From positions 4,130,649-4,194,648 of the forward strand of contig NZ_CP162511.1 in the NCBI RefSeq assembly GCF_040939305.1: a DNA stretch of 64,000 bases, given 5' to 3'. This DNA comes from Herbiconiux sp. A18JL235. GTDB lineage: Bacteria > Actinomycetota > Actinomycetes > Actinomycetales > Microbacteriaceae. Under the pieces are notes generated by a model. It was not told the origin of the DNA. It made no database searches and was given only the letters and a program-made list of their open reading frames with translations. This document shows positions 8,637 through 17,246 of the stretch, one piece after another. Numbering within the stretch: the stretch's first letter is position 1; every line of letters begins with the position of its first letter. Made by a program: the position numbers and the translations under genes.

Positions 8637-8693
8637 TTTTCGCGGACAAAGTCCGTGAAAACTGCGGTTCGGACGGACTTTGTCCGTGAGAAC
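8637..8693. promoter_or_regulatory. Pair of mirrored palindromes upstream of the AcuI-type gene
   Basis: CGGACAAAGTCCG (8643-8655) and CGGACTTTGTCCG (8674-8686) are each imperfect palindromes and are reverse complements of one another. Their centres are 31 bases apart, about three DNA turns. The first extends to an 11-pair stem (8637-8661, one G-T pair). Neither is followed by a T tract, so they do not look like Rho-independent terminators. They lie 70-120 bases before the gene at 8756 and could be operators for an unknown regulator or a dispersed repeat. Confidence 0.55.
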
Positions 8694-8755
8694 GTGGGTC
8701 GCCGCCGGGAGGATGTGCGTGGCAGGGTGGAGGGAGGCGAGCGGAAGGCGAAGCG

Positions 8756-9751
8756 ATGGCCCGAGCGATGATGGCGACGGAGAAGGGCGCGGCCGCGCGG
8801 CTGCTCGAGATCGACGACGAGGAGTTCTTCGAGGGGTCGGGTGGCGACGAGGCCGTCGACCTCGACGTGCTGTTCTCGAGCGTGAACTTCAAGGACGGCC
8901 TCGCGATCACCGGCCGGCCGGGCGTGCTGCGCGCATGGCCGCTCATCCCGGGCATCGACATCGTGGGCCGCGTCACGCGCTCCCGATCGTCGCGCTTCGC
9001 ACCGGGCGACCTCGTGGTGCTGAACGGAGACGGCATCGGCGAGAACCGTCACGGCGGCTTCGCCACGAAGGCGCGGGTGCGACCGGATGCGCTGCTGCAC
9101 CTCCCCGAGGCGATCTCACCCGAGCGGGCAGCCGCGATCGGCACCGCGGGCTTCACCTCGATGCTGGCCGTGCTGGCGCTGCAAGACGCCGGGGTCACGC
9201 CCGACGACGGCGAGGTGCTCGTCACGGGCGCGGCAGGCGGTGTCGGCTCGGTGGCGATCTCCCTCCTGGCCGGCCGCGGCTACACCGTCGTCGCGTCGTC
9301 GGGCCGCGTGGAGGCGCAGGGCGACTACCTGCGGTCCTTGGGTGCCGCCCGGGTCGTCGACCGCTCGCCCCTGGGCGAGCCGGGCAAGCCGCTGCAGACC
9401 CAGCAGTGGGCGGGAGCCGTCGACTCCGTCGGAAGCACCACCCTCGCGAACGTGCTCGCGCAGACGAACTACGGCGGCACCGTCGTGGCCTGCGGCCTCG
9501 CGGCGGGAAGCGAGCTGCCCACCACGGTGATGCCGTTCATCCTCCGCGGGGTGACGCTCACCGGCGCGAACTCGGTCGAGGCCCCTCGTGCGCTCCGCGA
9601 GCGCGCCTGGACCGACCTCGCGAACGAGCTCGACCTCGGTCTCCTCGACTCGATGACCACCACCATCGGTCTCGACGCCGTCGCCGACACCGCCGAACGC
9701 ATCCTCGCCGGCCAGGTGCGCGGCCGCACCGTCGTCGACGTCGCCTCGTAG
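8756..9751 (+). CDS. MDR-family NADPH oxidoreductase, AcuI/YhdH type (acrylyl-CoA reductase-like)
   Basis: This 331-residue medium-chain reductase has the features of the AcuI/YhdH family: SSVNFKDGLAITG near residue 45, the WPLIPGIDIVGRV segment, and the nucleotide-binding motif VTGAAGGVGSVA near residue 160. Zinc ligands of alcohol dehydrogenases are absent. Characterised members reduce acrylyl-CoA to propionyl-CoA with NADPH. The N-terminus is shorter and more polar than in Escherichia coli YhdH. The ATG at 8756 follows a GGAAGGCGAAGCG purine-rich stretch. The paired palindromes upstream suggest its own regulation. Confidence 0.78.
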   Translation: MARAMMATEKGAAARLLEIDDEEFFEGSGGDEAVDLDVLFSSVNFKDGLAITGRPGVLRAWPLIPGIDIVGRVTRSRSSRFAPGDLVVLNGDGIGENRHGGFATKARVRPDALLHLPEAISPERAAAIGTAGFTSMLAVLALQDAGVTPDDGEVLVTGAAGGVGSVAISLLAGRGYTVVASSGRVEAQGDYLRSLGAARVVDRSPLGEPGKPLQTQQWAGAVDSVGSTTLANVLAQTNYGGTVVACGLAAGSELPTTVMPFILRGVTLTGANSVEAPRALRERAWTDLANELDLGLLDSMTTTIGLDAVADTAERILAGQVRGRTVVDVAS

Positions 9752-9776
9752 CCGCGCCCACAGCAGCGCGCCCGCT

Positions 9777-10154
9777 TCAGTCGGTGATGCGGGTGGTGCC
9801 TTCGACGGGCGGGAGGCGGAGGGCGCGGAGCAGCTGCACGGAGTGGGAGGTGGTGACGATGATGCGGGAGAACTCCTGCTCGTCGAGGTCGATGACCACA
9901 GAGGTGCGGGTGCCCTTCACGAGGAGGAAGTCTTTGCCGTCGTGGAACTTCCAGGTGCCGACGGCCAGGGTGAGCGGGATGGCGGCACCTGGCGCTCTGA
10001 TGCCGCGCACCCACACCCATGGGTCGTCGGTGAGGGCCGCCGACTTGATGCTCTCGAGCGGCACCACGATGTCGGTGCGCCGGAACGACAGCATCTTCTC
10101 GGCACGCGTGAGCCTGATCTCGAGGCGATCGGTGTGGACGAAGAGAACGGCCAT
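9777..10154 (-). CDS. Conserved hypothetical protein, PH-like fold
   Basis: This 125-residue soluble protein is rich in beta strands (VLFVHTDRLEIRLT, FRRTDIVVPLESIKSA, SVVIDLDE). The pattern resembles small bacterial PH-like domain proteins of actinomycetes, which often carry the phrase on 'IPLESIxSA'. No catalytic motif, signal peptide or membrane segment is visible. It sits convergent to the AcuI-type gene and 95 bases before the promoter-distal end of hemL. The function is unknown. Confidence 0.6.
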   Translation of the reverse strand: MAVLFVHTDRLEIRLTRAEKMLSFRRTDIVVPLESIKSAALTDDPWVWVRGIRAPGAAIPLTLAVGTWKFHDGKDFLLVKGTRTSVVIDLDEQEFSRIIVTTSHSVQLLRALRLPPVEGTTRITD

Positions 10155-10249
10155 GGATCTATCCTGCCGTGGCTTGCCTGAAGATCAGCACGATTCCTCA
10201 GGGATGCTGCATAACGATTGTGAACCCGCTCGGTGCCGGCGATGACCTG

Positions 10250-11632
10250 TCACTGCCGCGGCCGGGTCGCCGTCGCTGCTGCGGCCGCCGCGGCTGGGAG
10301 CGCGTCGAGGATGCGGGTGACCGCCGCCTCGTCGTGCGCAGCCGAGACGAACCAGGCCTCGTACACCGAGGGCGGGAGCGAGACACCGGCGTCGAGCATC
10401 GCGTGGAAGAAGGGGCCGTAGCGGTACCCCTCCTGACGCTGCACCTCGGCGTAGTCGCGAGGGGGCACGGCGGAGCCGAAGGTGAAGCTGAACAGGTTGC
10501 CCGCGCGCTGCACGCTGTGGGCCACCCCGGCGTCGGCGAGCGCCTCCGACACCGCGGAGGAGATCGTCGCCGCCGTGGCGTCGAGCGCCTCGTACACCGA
10601 GCCGTCGGCGAGTCGCAGCGTGGTGATGCCCGCGGCCACCGCGACCGGGTTCCCCGACAGGGTGCCGGCCTGGTAGACCGGCCCGAGCGGAGCCAGGGAG
10701 TCCATGACCTCGGCCCGCCCGCCGAGGGCGGCGAGGGGCATGCCACCGCCGACGACCTTGCCGAAGGTGACCAGGTCGGGAACGTAGGCCGGCACGTGGT
10801 GGGCGTCGGGGGCATCCTGATGCACCTCGGCCACGGGCCGGCCCCCGTTCTCGAGCCCCCACCACCCGGCGGCGCCGACCCGGAAGCCGGTGAGCACCTC
10901 GTCGAGGATGAGGAGCGACCCGTTCGCGTGGGCGATGTCGGCGAGCGCAGCGTTGAAGCCGGGCGCGGGTGGTACCACGCCCATGTTCGCGGGCGCCGCC
11001 TCGACGATGACGGCGGCGATCTCTCGGCCGCGCTCAGCGAAGAGTCGCCGCACCGCGTCGAGATCGTTGTACGGGAGCACGACCGTGAGGGCCGCGACCG
11101 CCTCGGGCACGCCCGCCGACGCCGGCAGCGCCAAGGTGGCGAGCCCCGAGCCCGCCTCGGCGAGGAGCGAGTCGGAGTGGCCGTGGTAGTGCCCCGCGAA
11201 CTTCACCAGCAGCTCACGACCGGTGAAACCGCGGGCGAGCCGGATGGCGGTCATGGTCGCCTCGGTGCCGGTGGAGACCAGCCTGAGCTTCTCGACCGGG
11301 TTCACCCCGCCCGCGGTCACCCGCTCACGCACAAGCTCGGCGAGGTCGGTCTCGGCCGGTGTCGTGGCGCCGAAGGAGAGCCCGCGCGCCGCCGCCTGCT
11401 GCACGGCGGCCACCACCTCGGGATGCGCGTGGCCGAGGATTGCAGGCCCCCACGAGCTCACCAGGTCGACGTACTCGACCCCCTCCGAGTCGGTGACGTA
11501 GGGGCCGCGTGCCGACACCAGGAAGCGCGGGGTGCCGCCCACCGATCGAAAGGCGCGCACCGGCGAGTTGACCCCGCCCGGCATCGACTGCTGTGCCCGC
11601 TCGAACTCCGTGGCGTTGGTGGTGGCGGGCAT
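10250..11632 (-). CDS. hemL: Glutamate-1-semialdehyde 2,1-aminomutase
   Basis: This 460-residue PLP enzyme converts glutamate-1-semialdehyde to 5-aminolevulinate, the second step of C5-route heme synthesis. The N-terminus ([16 protein letters not shown]) and [14 protein letters not shown] are classic HemL. The PLP Lys lies in [14 protein letters not shown], near residue 292. A stretch of about ten extra residues with several His precedes that motif ([14 protein letters not shown]). The ATG at 11632 shares one base with the hemB stop (TGATG), so hemB and hemL are coupled. The Ala-rich C-terminus is typical of high-GC proteins. Confidence 0.95.
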   Translation of the reverse strand: MPATTNATEFERAQQSMPGGVNSPVRAFRSVGGTPRFLVSARGPYVTDSEGVEYVDLVSSWGPAILGHAHPEVVAAVQQAAARGLSFGATTPAETDLAELVRERVTAGGVNPVEKLRLVSTGTEATMTAIRLARGFTGRELLVKFAGHYHGHSDSLLAEAGSGLATLALPASAGVPEAVAALTVVLPYNDLDAVRRLFAERGREIAAVIVEAAPANMGVVPPAPGFNAALADIAHANGSLLILDEVLTGFRVGAAGWWGLENGGRPVAEVHQDAPDAHHVPAYVPDLVTFGKVVGGGMPLAALGGRAEVMDSLAPLGPVYQAGTLSGNPVAVAAGITTLRLADGSVYEALDATAATISSAVSEALADAGVAHSVQRAGNLFSFTFGSAVPPRDYAEVQRQEGYRYGPFFHAMLDAGVSLPPSVYEAWFVSAAHDEAAVTRILDALPAAAAAAATATRPRQ

Positions 11633-12627
11633 CACAGTCCTCTCAGGGTGCGGGCGACCTCGACCGCCCAGTAGGTGAGCACGGCCTCGGCACCGGCACG
11701 ACGGATGCTCGTGAGCGACTCGAGGATGGCCCGGTCGCGGTCGATCCACCCCTGGGCGGAGGCCGCCTCGATCATCGCGTACTCGCCGGAGACCTGATAG
11801 GCCCAGACCGGCACCGGAACCGCGGCGGAGACGTCGGCGACGAGGTCGAGGTAGCTGAGGGCGGGCTTGACCATGACGATGTCGGCCCCCTCCTCGACGT
11901 CGATGACCGCCTCGCGGAGCCCCTCGCGCCGGTTCGCCGGGTCGAGCTGGTAGGTCTTGCGGTCGCCGCGCAGCGTCGACCCCACCGCCTCGCGGAACGG
12001 GCCGTAGAACGCGGAGGCGTACTTCGCGGCGTAGGCCAGCACAGCGACCTGCTCGAAGCCGTCGGCGTCGAGGGCGGCGCGCACTGCGGCGACCTGGCCG
12101 TCCATCATGCCGGAGAGCCCGAGCAGCTGCGAGCCGGCTCTGGCCTGCTCGACCGCCATGTCGCGGTAGCGCACGAGCGTGGCGTCGTTGTCGACCGTGC
12201 CGTCGGCGGCGAGTACTCCGCAGTGCCCGTGATCGGTGAACTCGTCGAGACACAGATCGGTCTGCACCACGAGCGCGTCGCCCACCTCGGCGGCGACGAC
12301 CCGCGTCGCCGCGTTGAGCACACCCTCGGGGTCGGTGGCGGCGCTGCCCGAGGCGTCTTTGGCGGAGTCGGCCGGCACGCCGAACAGCATGACCCCGCCG
12401 AGGCCGGCCTCGGCGGCTTCGGCGACCGCAGCGCGCAGCGAGTCGAAGGTGTGCTGCACCACCCCGGGCATCGACTGCAGGGGCGCGGGCTCGACGATGT
12501 CGTCGCGCACGAAGAGCGGGAGCACCAGTTGCGCCGGGTCGAGACGGGTCTCGGCGACCAGCCGGCGCATCGCCGGGGTGGAGCGCAGCCGGCGGGGCAG
12601 TACCGCGGGGAAGGAGCCTGAGGTCAT
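11632..12627 (-). CDS. hemB: Porphobilinogen synthase (5-aminolevulinate dehydratase)
   Basis: This 331-residue enzyme condenses two 5-aminolevulinate molecules to porphobilinogen. It shows the two Schiff-base Lys segments [15 protein letters not shown] (near residue 200) and [10 protein letters not shown] (near residue 250). The metal-site segment reads [14 protein letters not shown], a mixed Cys/Asp form between zinc and magnesium types. The ATG at 12627 is selected because TAAGCT lies seven bases upstream; an in-frame ATG at 12678 falls inside the LexA-type box of the divergent gene. The stop overlaps the hemL start by one base. Confidence 0.95.
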   Translation of the reverse strand: MTSGSFPAVLPRRLRSTPAMRRLVAETRLDPAQLVLPLFVRDDIVEPAPLQSMPGVVQHTFDSLRAAVAEAAEAGLGGVMLFGVPADSAKDASGSAATDPEGVLNAATRVVAAEVGDALVVQTDLCLDEFTDHGHCGVLAADGTVDNDATLVRYRDMAVEQARAGSQLLGLSGMMDGQVAAVRAALDADGFEQVAVLAYAAKYASAFYGPFREAVGSTLRGDRKTYQLDPANRREGLREAVIDVEEGADIVMVKPALSYLDLVADVSAAVPVPVWAYQVSGEYAMIEAASAQGWIDRDRAILESLTSIRRAGAEAVLTYWAVEVARTLRGL

Positions 12628-12634
12628 GGCCTCC

Positions 12635-12640
12635 AGCTTA
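12635..12640 (-). promoter_or_regulatory. Leaderless -10 box of hemB
   Basis: TAAGCT on the minus strand, seven bases before the ATG at 12627. The GGAGG between them would lie inside or at the edge of the -10/start interval and may be coincidental. Confidence 0.4.
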
Positions 12641-12670
12641 GATCCGCTGTCTCGGAAAGCGCCGGATCCC

Positions 12671-12686
12671 TCGAACATTCATTCGA
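12671..12686. promoter_or_regulatory. LexA-type SOS box upstream of the AlkB-like gene
   Basis: TCGAACATTCATTCGA matches the actinobacterial LexA consensus TCGAAC-N4-GTTCGA at 11 of 12 defined positions. It ends eight bases before the -10 box of the gene at 12707, overlapping the -35 region, where LexA binding would block transcription. Confidence 0.7.
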
Positions 12687-12693
12687 AAGTCTG

Positions 12694-12699
12694 TACGGT
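12694..12699 (+). promoter_or_regulatory. -10 box of the AlkB-like gene
   Basis: TACGGT lies seven bases before the ATG at 12707. A purine-rich GGTGGAG also overlaps this interval. Confidence 0.4.
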
Positions 12700-12706
12700 G
12701 GAGCAC

Positions 12707-13339
12707 ATGAACCTCGACTTCCAGACCTCGCTCTTCGACGACCTCGACGCCGAGCCCGGCCTCGAGCCGCTCGGCGACGCGGTGGTGCGCACGCAGCTCG
12801 AGGAGGGCGCCTGGGTCGACCTCCGCCCGGGCTGGGTGTCGAACTCCGACGCGCTCTTCGAACGGCTCGCCCTCGACGTGCCGTGGCGTGCCGACCGCCG
12901 CGAGATGTACGACAAGGTCGTCGAGGTGCCGCGCCTGGTCTCGCACTTCGCCGCGGGTGACGTCTACCCTGATCTCACCCTCGCCCGCGCGCAGGACGCG
13001 CTGAACGACCACTACGGCAGGCCGCCCGGCCAGGTCTTCGAGACCGCCGGGCTGTGCTTCTACCGCACCGGAGACGACAGCGTCGCCTGGCACGGCGACC
13101 GCGTCGGCCGCGCCATCCACAGCGACACGATGGTCGCCATCCTCTCGGTGGGGGCGGCGCGCACGCTGTCGGTGCGGCCGAAGGGAGGCGGCGAGACCTT
13201 GAGGTTCCCCGTCGGCCACGGCGATCTCATCGTCATGGGCGGCAGCTGTCAGCGCACCTACGAGCACGCGGTGCTGAAGACCAAGACGGCGGTCGGCCCG
13301 CGCATCAGCGTCCAGTTCCGCCCCGTCTGGCCGAGGTGA
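12707..13339 (+). CDS. AlkB-like 2-oxoglutarate/Fe(II) dioxygenase, DNA alkylation repair
   Basis: This 210-residue protein has the AlkB iron and 2-oxoglutarate ligands: H-x-D in WHGDRVG (His near residue 129, Asp near 131), the distal His in TYEHAV (near 187) and the C-terminal RISVQFR arginines. The NDHYGRPPGQVFETAGLCFYRTGDDSVAWH stretch is the nucleotide-recognition region of AlkB homologues (longer runs omitted). AlkB enzymes oxidatively remove methyl groups from 1-methyladenine and 3-methylcytosine. The gene lies alone on the plus strand inside the heme cluster and carries a LexA-type box, which points to SOS induction. Shorter, upstream in-frame starts are excluded because they would lie in hemB. 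Confidence 0.85.
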   Translation: MNLDFQTSLFDDLDAEPGLEPLGDAVVRTQLEEGAWVDLRPGWVSNSDALFERLALDVPWRADRREMYDKVVEVPRLVSHFAAGDVYPDLTLARAQDALNDHYGRPPGQVFETAGLCFYRTGDDSVAWHGDRVGRAIHSDTMVAILSVGAARTLSVRPKGGGETLRFPVGHGDLIVMGGSCQRTYEHAVLKTKTAVGPRISVQFRPVWPR

Positions 13340-13352
13340 CGAAGGCGCGGTC

Positions 13353-14132
13353 TCAGCCCCGTCGGGAGTTCGCGACCTCGATCACCGCGTTGATGAGCGA
13401 CTCGGCCGAACGCCCCTTCGCGATCACGTCGACGCGCAGCCCGTAGGCCGTCGCGTCTTCGGCCGTACGCGGGCCGATGGCCGCGACGAGCGTCGATTCG
13501 GGCACCGGCCCGAGCTGCTTCTGCACCTGCTCCGCCACCGAACCCGAGGTCACGAACACGGCGTCGATGGCCCCCGCGGCGAGATCGGCCCTGATCTGCG
13601 GGTCGACCTCGACCCCGATGGTGCGGTACGCGACGACCGACTCCACCGTGTGGCCCCTCTTGATGAGGCCCTCGGTGAGCACGGGCTTCGCGATGTCGCT
13701 GCGCAGCGTGAGAACGCGGAGCTCGGGGCCGAACTGCTCGAAGCGCTTGAGCTCGCGCAACAGGCCCTTGGCCGAGTTGTCTTCCGGCGGCACCAGGTCG
13801 ACCTTGTAGCCCGCCGCCGTGAGGGCGGCGGCGGTGGTCTCGCCGACCGCGGCGATGTGCGTCTCGGGAGGCACCACGGCCTGGTGCGCGGCGAGCACGT
13901 CGACAGTGGTCGCGCTCGTCATGGTGAGCCAGTCGAAGGCGCCCTGGGCGAGTGCCTCGAGCGCCCGGTCGAGCGTCTCGGCGTCTTCGGTGGGCGCGAA
14001 GTTGATCATGGGCGCGACGATGGGCTGGGCGCCGACGGCGCGCAGATCGGCGGCGACGCCGTGGCCCCAGGGCCCGCCACGGGGAACGAGGATGCGCCAC
14101 CCGCCGAGCGGGCGCTGCGACCACGCGGTCAT
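13353..14132 (-). CDS. hemD: Uroporphyrinogen-III synthase
   Basis: This 259-residue protein has the two-lobed HemD pattern: WRILVPRGGPWG at the start, FDWLTMTSATTVD (the usual TS-x-x-A/TV loop) near residue 70, VAAVGETTAAAL, and FVTSGSVAEQV with VAAIGPRTAEDA in the second half. It closes and inverts hydroxymethylbilane to uroporphyrinogen III. The ATG at 14132 overlaps the hemC stop by four bases (ATGA), giving translational coupling. The gene is convergent with the AlkB-like gene, 13 bases away. Confidence 0.92.
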   Translation of the reverse strand: MTAWSQRPLGGWRILVPRGGPWGHGVAADLRAVGAQPIVAPMINFAPTEDAETLDRALEALAQGAFDWLTMTSATTVDVLAAHQAVVPPETHIAAVGETTAAALTAAGYKVDLVPPEDNSAKGLLRELKRFEQFGPELRVLTLRSDIAKPVLTEGLIKRGHTVESVVAYRTIGVEVDPQIRADLAAGAIDAVFVTSGSVAEQVQKQLGPVPESTLVAAIGPRTAEDATAYGLRVDVIAKGRSAESLINAVIEVANSRRG

Positions 14133-15058
14133 CGGTCACCTCCGACCGGGGCGAACTCGGCGACTCCGTCGTCGAGCAGCTGGGTGGCTACCGCTTCGCC
14201 GAGCAGGGCGGCGACGTATTGATCGTCTCCGAGCAGGCGGGCCGATCGCTCGCAGCCGAGCTCGACGTCACCGGCGGGGCCGTAGACGGTCGCCGAGAGC
14301 GTGAGCTCGTCGTCGCGCACGCTGGCCGTGGCACCGACGGGAGCCGCGCATCCGGCTTCGAGGGCGGCCAGCACCGCGCGTTCGGCCAGCACGGCCGTAC
14401 GCGTCGGGGGGTGCTCGATGGTGAGGAGCTCGGGAATGCTGTCTCCCTCTCGGGTCTCGATCGCGAGCGCGCCCTGGCCGGGCGCGGTGGGCCACAGCTC
14501 GAGTGCGAAGAGTTCGGATGCTGCCTCTAGCCTACCCAGCCGCGACAGGCCTGCCGACGCCAGCACGACGGCGTCGAGATCGCCGTCGGCGACTCGTGCC
14601 AGTCTGGTGTCGACGTTGCCCCTGATGTCGACGACCTCGAGATCGGGTCGGAGGCTCAGCAGCTGGGCGACGCGACGCGGTGACCCCGTGCCCACCCTGG
14701 CGCCCTCAGGCAGTTCGTCGAGGGTGAGTCCGTCTCGGCTGCACAGGGCGTCGCGAGCGTCTTCGCGCACCGGTATGGCGCCGAGCACGAGCCCGTCGTG
14801 CTTGGCGGTGGGAAGGTCTTTCAGGGAGTGCACGATGAAGTCGCACTCGCCGGCGAGGAGAGCCTCCCGCAGGGCGCTGGCGAACACACCGGTGCCCCCG
14901 AGGCTCGACAGCGACTCCTTCGAGCGGTCGCCCTCCGAGGTGATGAAGATGGTCTCGATCGACACCCCGGAGGCCTCCTCGAGGGCAGCGACGACGTGAC
15001 CCGTCTGGGCGCGCGCCAGCGCACTGCCTCGGGTTGCGGCTCGGAGTGTTCTCGTCAC
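14129..15058 (-). CDS. hemC: Hydroxymethylbilane synthase (porphobilinogen deaminase)
   Basis: This 309-residue enzyme polymerises four porphobilinogens. It begins TLRAATRGSALARAQ, has the GTGVFASALREALL and VHSLKDLPT segments, GTGSPRRVAQL and RGNVDTRL, and the cofactor-binding Cys in LEAGCAAPVGA, near residue 237. The GTG at 15058 is preferred because the mature HemC fold starts at once. A GTG at 15145 would add 29 residues that do not resemble HemC and would include a hairpin (15091-15113). It follows hemH in the same direction after about 108 bases and overlaps hemD. Confidence 0.93.
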   Translation of the reverse strand: MTRTLRAATRGSALARAQTGHVVAALEEASGVSIETIFITSEGDRSKESLSSLGGTGVFASALREALLAGECDFIVHSLKDLPTAKHDGLVLGAIPVREDARDALCSRDGLTLDELPEGARVGTGSPRRVAQLLSLRPDLEVVDIRGNVDTRLARVADGDLDAVVLASAGLSRLGRLEAASELFALELWPTAPGQGALAIETREGDSIPELLTIEHPPTRTAVLAERAVLAALEAGCAAPVGATASVRDDELTLSATVYGPAGDVELGCERSARLLGDDQYVAALLGEAVATQLLDDGVAEFAPVGGDR

Positions 15059-15090
15059 GGTGCGCTCGTCGTTCCAGGATGCTGCGGGTC

Positions 15091-15113
15091 TCGTGCCGTG
15101 GTGGTGGGCACGA
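15091..15113 (-). other. Hairpin between hemH and hemC
   Basis: TCGTGCC and GGCACGA form a perfect seven-pair stem with a nine-base loop in the 108-base gap before hemC. No T tract follows, so it may be a weak attenuator, an RNA processing site or nothing. Confidence 0.3.
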
Positions 15114-15166
15114 GGGGTCTCATTCGATTCTGTCGCATCCCGCACGGGAGTTGGTCGAATTCAAGG

Positions 15167-16357
15167 TCACGGTGCGATACCGGCCAGTGCGGGCTTGAAG
15201 CCCAGACGCACGTTCTCGCAACAGCCGGGCCGGCACACGTCGTACCAGGGACCGAGCGCGGTACGCGCCGGCCGCTCGCTCGCCGGAGTGCCCGACACGC
15301 GCTCGAGCACGAGGTCGACGAGCCCCGAGACGTACGCGGGGTCGACACCGGGGGTGGGGGTGCGCACGCCGTGCAGCCCGTGCTCGGCGCAGGTCTCGAG
15401 CGCCTCGTTGTCGAGGTCCCACATGACCTCCATGTGGTCGCTCACGAAGCCGAGCGGCACGATGACGACGGCCTTCACGCCCTTGGCGGGCAGCTCGGCG
15501 ATGGCGTCGTTGATGTCGGGCTCGAGCCAGGGCTGGCTGGGCGGGCCCGAGCGGGACTGGTAGACGAGCTGCCAGGGCAGGCCGTCGGCCCCCGCCGCCG
15601 TCGCCATCACGGCCTCGGCCACGGCGAGGTGCTGGGCCGCATAGGCGCCACCGGGGCCGAACCCGCGCGCGGCCGGGCCGGAGCGCTCGGCGTCGGCGCT
15701 CGGGATGGAGTGCGTGCTGAACAGCACCTCGATCTCGCGGGCGGGGTCGAGGTCGGGGAACTGCTCCCGGATGCCCGCGATCGCCGCCGCGACGCCGTCG
15801 ATGAAGGGCTGCACGAAACCGGGGTGGTCGAAGAACTGCCGCACCTTGTCGATGGTGATCTCACCGGCGAGCCCGGTCTCGTCGAGGGCGATGGCGAAGT
15901 CTTCGCGGTACTGACGGCAGCTCGAGTACGAGCTGTAGGCGCTCGTGGCGACGGCGATGAGCGAGCGGAAGCCGCGCTCGTGCGCCTCGGTGAGGGCTTC
16001 GCGCAGGTACGGATCCCAGTTGCGGTTGCCCCAGAGCACGGGCAGCTCGATGCCGCGGGTGGCGAGCTCGGCCTCGAGGGCCGCCTTGAGGGCGCGGTTC
16101 TGGGCGTTGATGGGGCTCACGCCGCCGAACGCCCGGTAGTGGTGGGCCACCTCCTCGAGTCGCTCGTCGGGGATGCCGCGGCCCCTCGTGACGTTGCGGA
16201 GGAAGGGGATGACGTCGTCCTGCCCCTCCGGCCCGCCGAAGCTGGCGAGCAGGATCGCGTCGTAGGCGACCGGCTGCTCGACGTGCTCCGGTCCGCTCGC
16301 GGCAGCGGCGCTGGCACCGGGCACGACGGCGGGATCGGATGCGACGGCGTCGCTCAC
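15167..16357 (-). CDS. hemH: Coproporphyrin ferrochelatase
   Basis: This 396-residue ferrochelatase inserts iron, here presumably into coproporphyrin III because ChdC is encoded next to it. Conserved parts are YDAILLASFGGPEG, the SAYSSYSSCRQYREDF segment and LFSTHSIP with the catalytic His. The C-terminal DVCRPGCCENV cluster together with the Cys in SSCRQY suggests the [2Fe-2S] cluster known in actinobacterial ferrochelatases; this is inferred from Cys positions only. An N-terminal Ala-rich stretch of about 30 residues precedes the domain. The GTG at 16357 overlaps the chdC stop (GTGA). The enzyme is also called CpfC. Confidence 0.93.
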   Translation of the reverse strand: MSDAVASDPAVVPGASAAAASGPEHVEQPVAYDAILLASFGGPEGQDDVIPFLRNVTRGRGIPDERLEEVAHHYRAFGGVSPINAQNRALKAALEAELATRGIELPVLWGNRNWDPYLREALTEAHERGFRSLIAVATSAYSSYSSCRQYREDFAIALDETGLAGEITIDKVRQFFDHPGFVQPFIDGVAAAIAGIREQFPDLDPAREIEVLFSTHSIPSADAERSGPAARGFGPGGAYAAQHLAVAEAVMATAAGADGLPWQLVYQSRSGPPSQPWLEPDINDAIAELPAKGVKAVVIVPLGFVSDHMEVMWDLDNEALETCAEHGLHGVRTPTPGVDPAYVSGLVDLVLERVSGTPASERPARTALGPWYDVCRPGCCENVRLGFKPALAGIAP

Positions 16358-17100
16358 TGGAGCACCTCGACGATCTCGGCGATGTCGATGCGCCGGCCGG
16401 TGAAGAACGGAACCTCTTCGCGCACGTGCAGGCGCGCATCCGTCGCCCTGAGGTGGCGCATGAGGTCGACCAGGTTGAGCAGCTCGTCGTCTTCGAGAGC
16501 GAGGATCCACTCGTAGTCGCCGAGCGCGAACGAGGCGACGGTGTTCGCGAGCACGGAGCGGTACTCGGCACCCTTGCGGCCGTGGTCGGCGAGCATGGCG
16601 CGGCGCTCCTCCTCGGGGAGGATGTACCACTCGTACGAGCGCACGAACGGGTAGACCGTGAGCCAGGCGGCTGGCTCCTTGCCGCGCATGAAGGCGGGCA
16701 GGTGGTTGGCCGAGAACTCCGCGTCACGGTGCACGCCCATCGCGTTCCAGGTCGGCAGGAGCGGAGCGAACAGGCGGGTGCGGCGGATCTGGCGGAGCGC
16801 CCACTGCAGCGTCTCGGGAACGCTGCCGTGCAGCCACACCATGATGTCGGCGTCGGCGCGCAGGCCCGACACGTCGTAGACACCGCGCAGCATGACGTCT
16901 TCGTCGATGACGGAGGCGATGGCCTCGTCGAGCTCGGCGAGCGCCGCGGGCACGTCGAAGCCGTCGACAGCGAGCGGGGCGTCGGGGTTGCGGCGGAACA
17001 CCGCCCAGAGGGTGTAGCCCACCACGGGCACCGCCTCCGAGTCCTCGACGTCTCGGGGCGCGACGGGGTGAGGGTCGACGGCGGCTGTCGGGTCGGTCAT
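16354..17100 (-). CDS. chdC: Coproheme decarboxylase ChdC (HemQ)
   Basis: This 248-residue chlorite-dismutase-fold protein ends the coproporphyrin route by decarboxylating coproheme to heme b with peroxide. It carries the proximal heme His in MLADHGRKGAEY and the catalytic-Tyr region YPFVRSYEWYILPEEERR. The start is the ATG at 17100, preceded by GAAAGAGC; a longer in-frame version from 17202 would add a non-conserved leader. It leads a coupled pair with hemH. Its presence shows that this bacterium uses the coproporphyrin-dependent rather than the protoporphyrin-dependent pathway. Confidence 0.94.
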   Translation of the reverse strand: MTDPTAAVDPHPVAPRDVEDSEAVPVVGYTLWAVFRRNPDAPLAVDGFDVPAALAELDEAIASVIDEDVMLRGVYDVSGLRADADIMVWLHGSVPETLQWALRQIRRTRLFAPLLPTWNAMGVHRDAEFSANHLPAFMRGKEPAAWLTVYPFVRSYEWYILPEEERRAMLADHGRKGAEYRSVLANTVASFALGDYEWILALEDDELLNLVDLMRHLRATDARLHVREEVPFFTGRRIDIAEIVEVLQ

Positions 17101-17246
17101 GCTAGCTCTTTCGTTGTCGAGGAGGCCGGTGGGGCGACGCAGGCCCACCGCGGGTGCGGGCCGTTCCACGGAGTCGACGGAGTGGTCGGCCTGCCGGAAC
17201 ACGCCCTACCTCCACGGTACGCGACCTGGATGGGAGATTCGTCGAC

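Noticed and set aside
10250..12253. Long minus-strand frame that would extend hemL to 667 residues
   Set aside because: The first 207 residues lie inside hemB in another frame; HemL starts at 11632.
12628..12632. GGAGG two bases before hemB taken as a ribosome site
   Set aside because: Spacing is too short; the -10 box position suggests a leaderless start instead.
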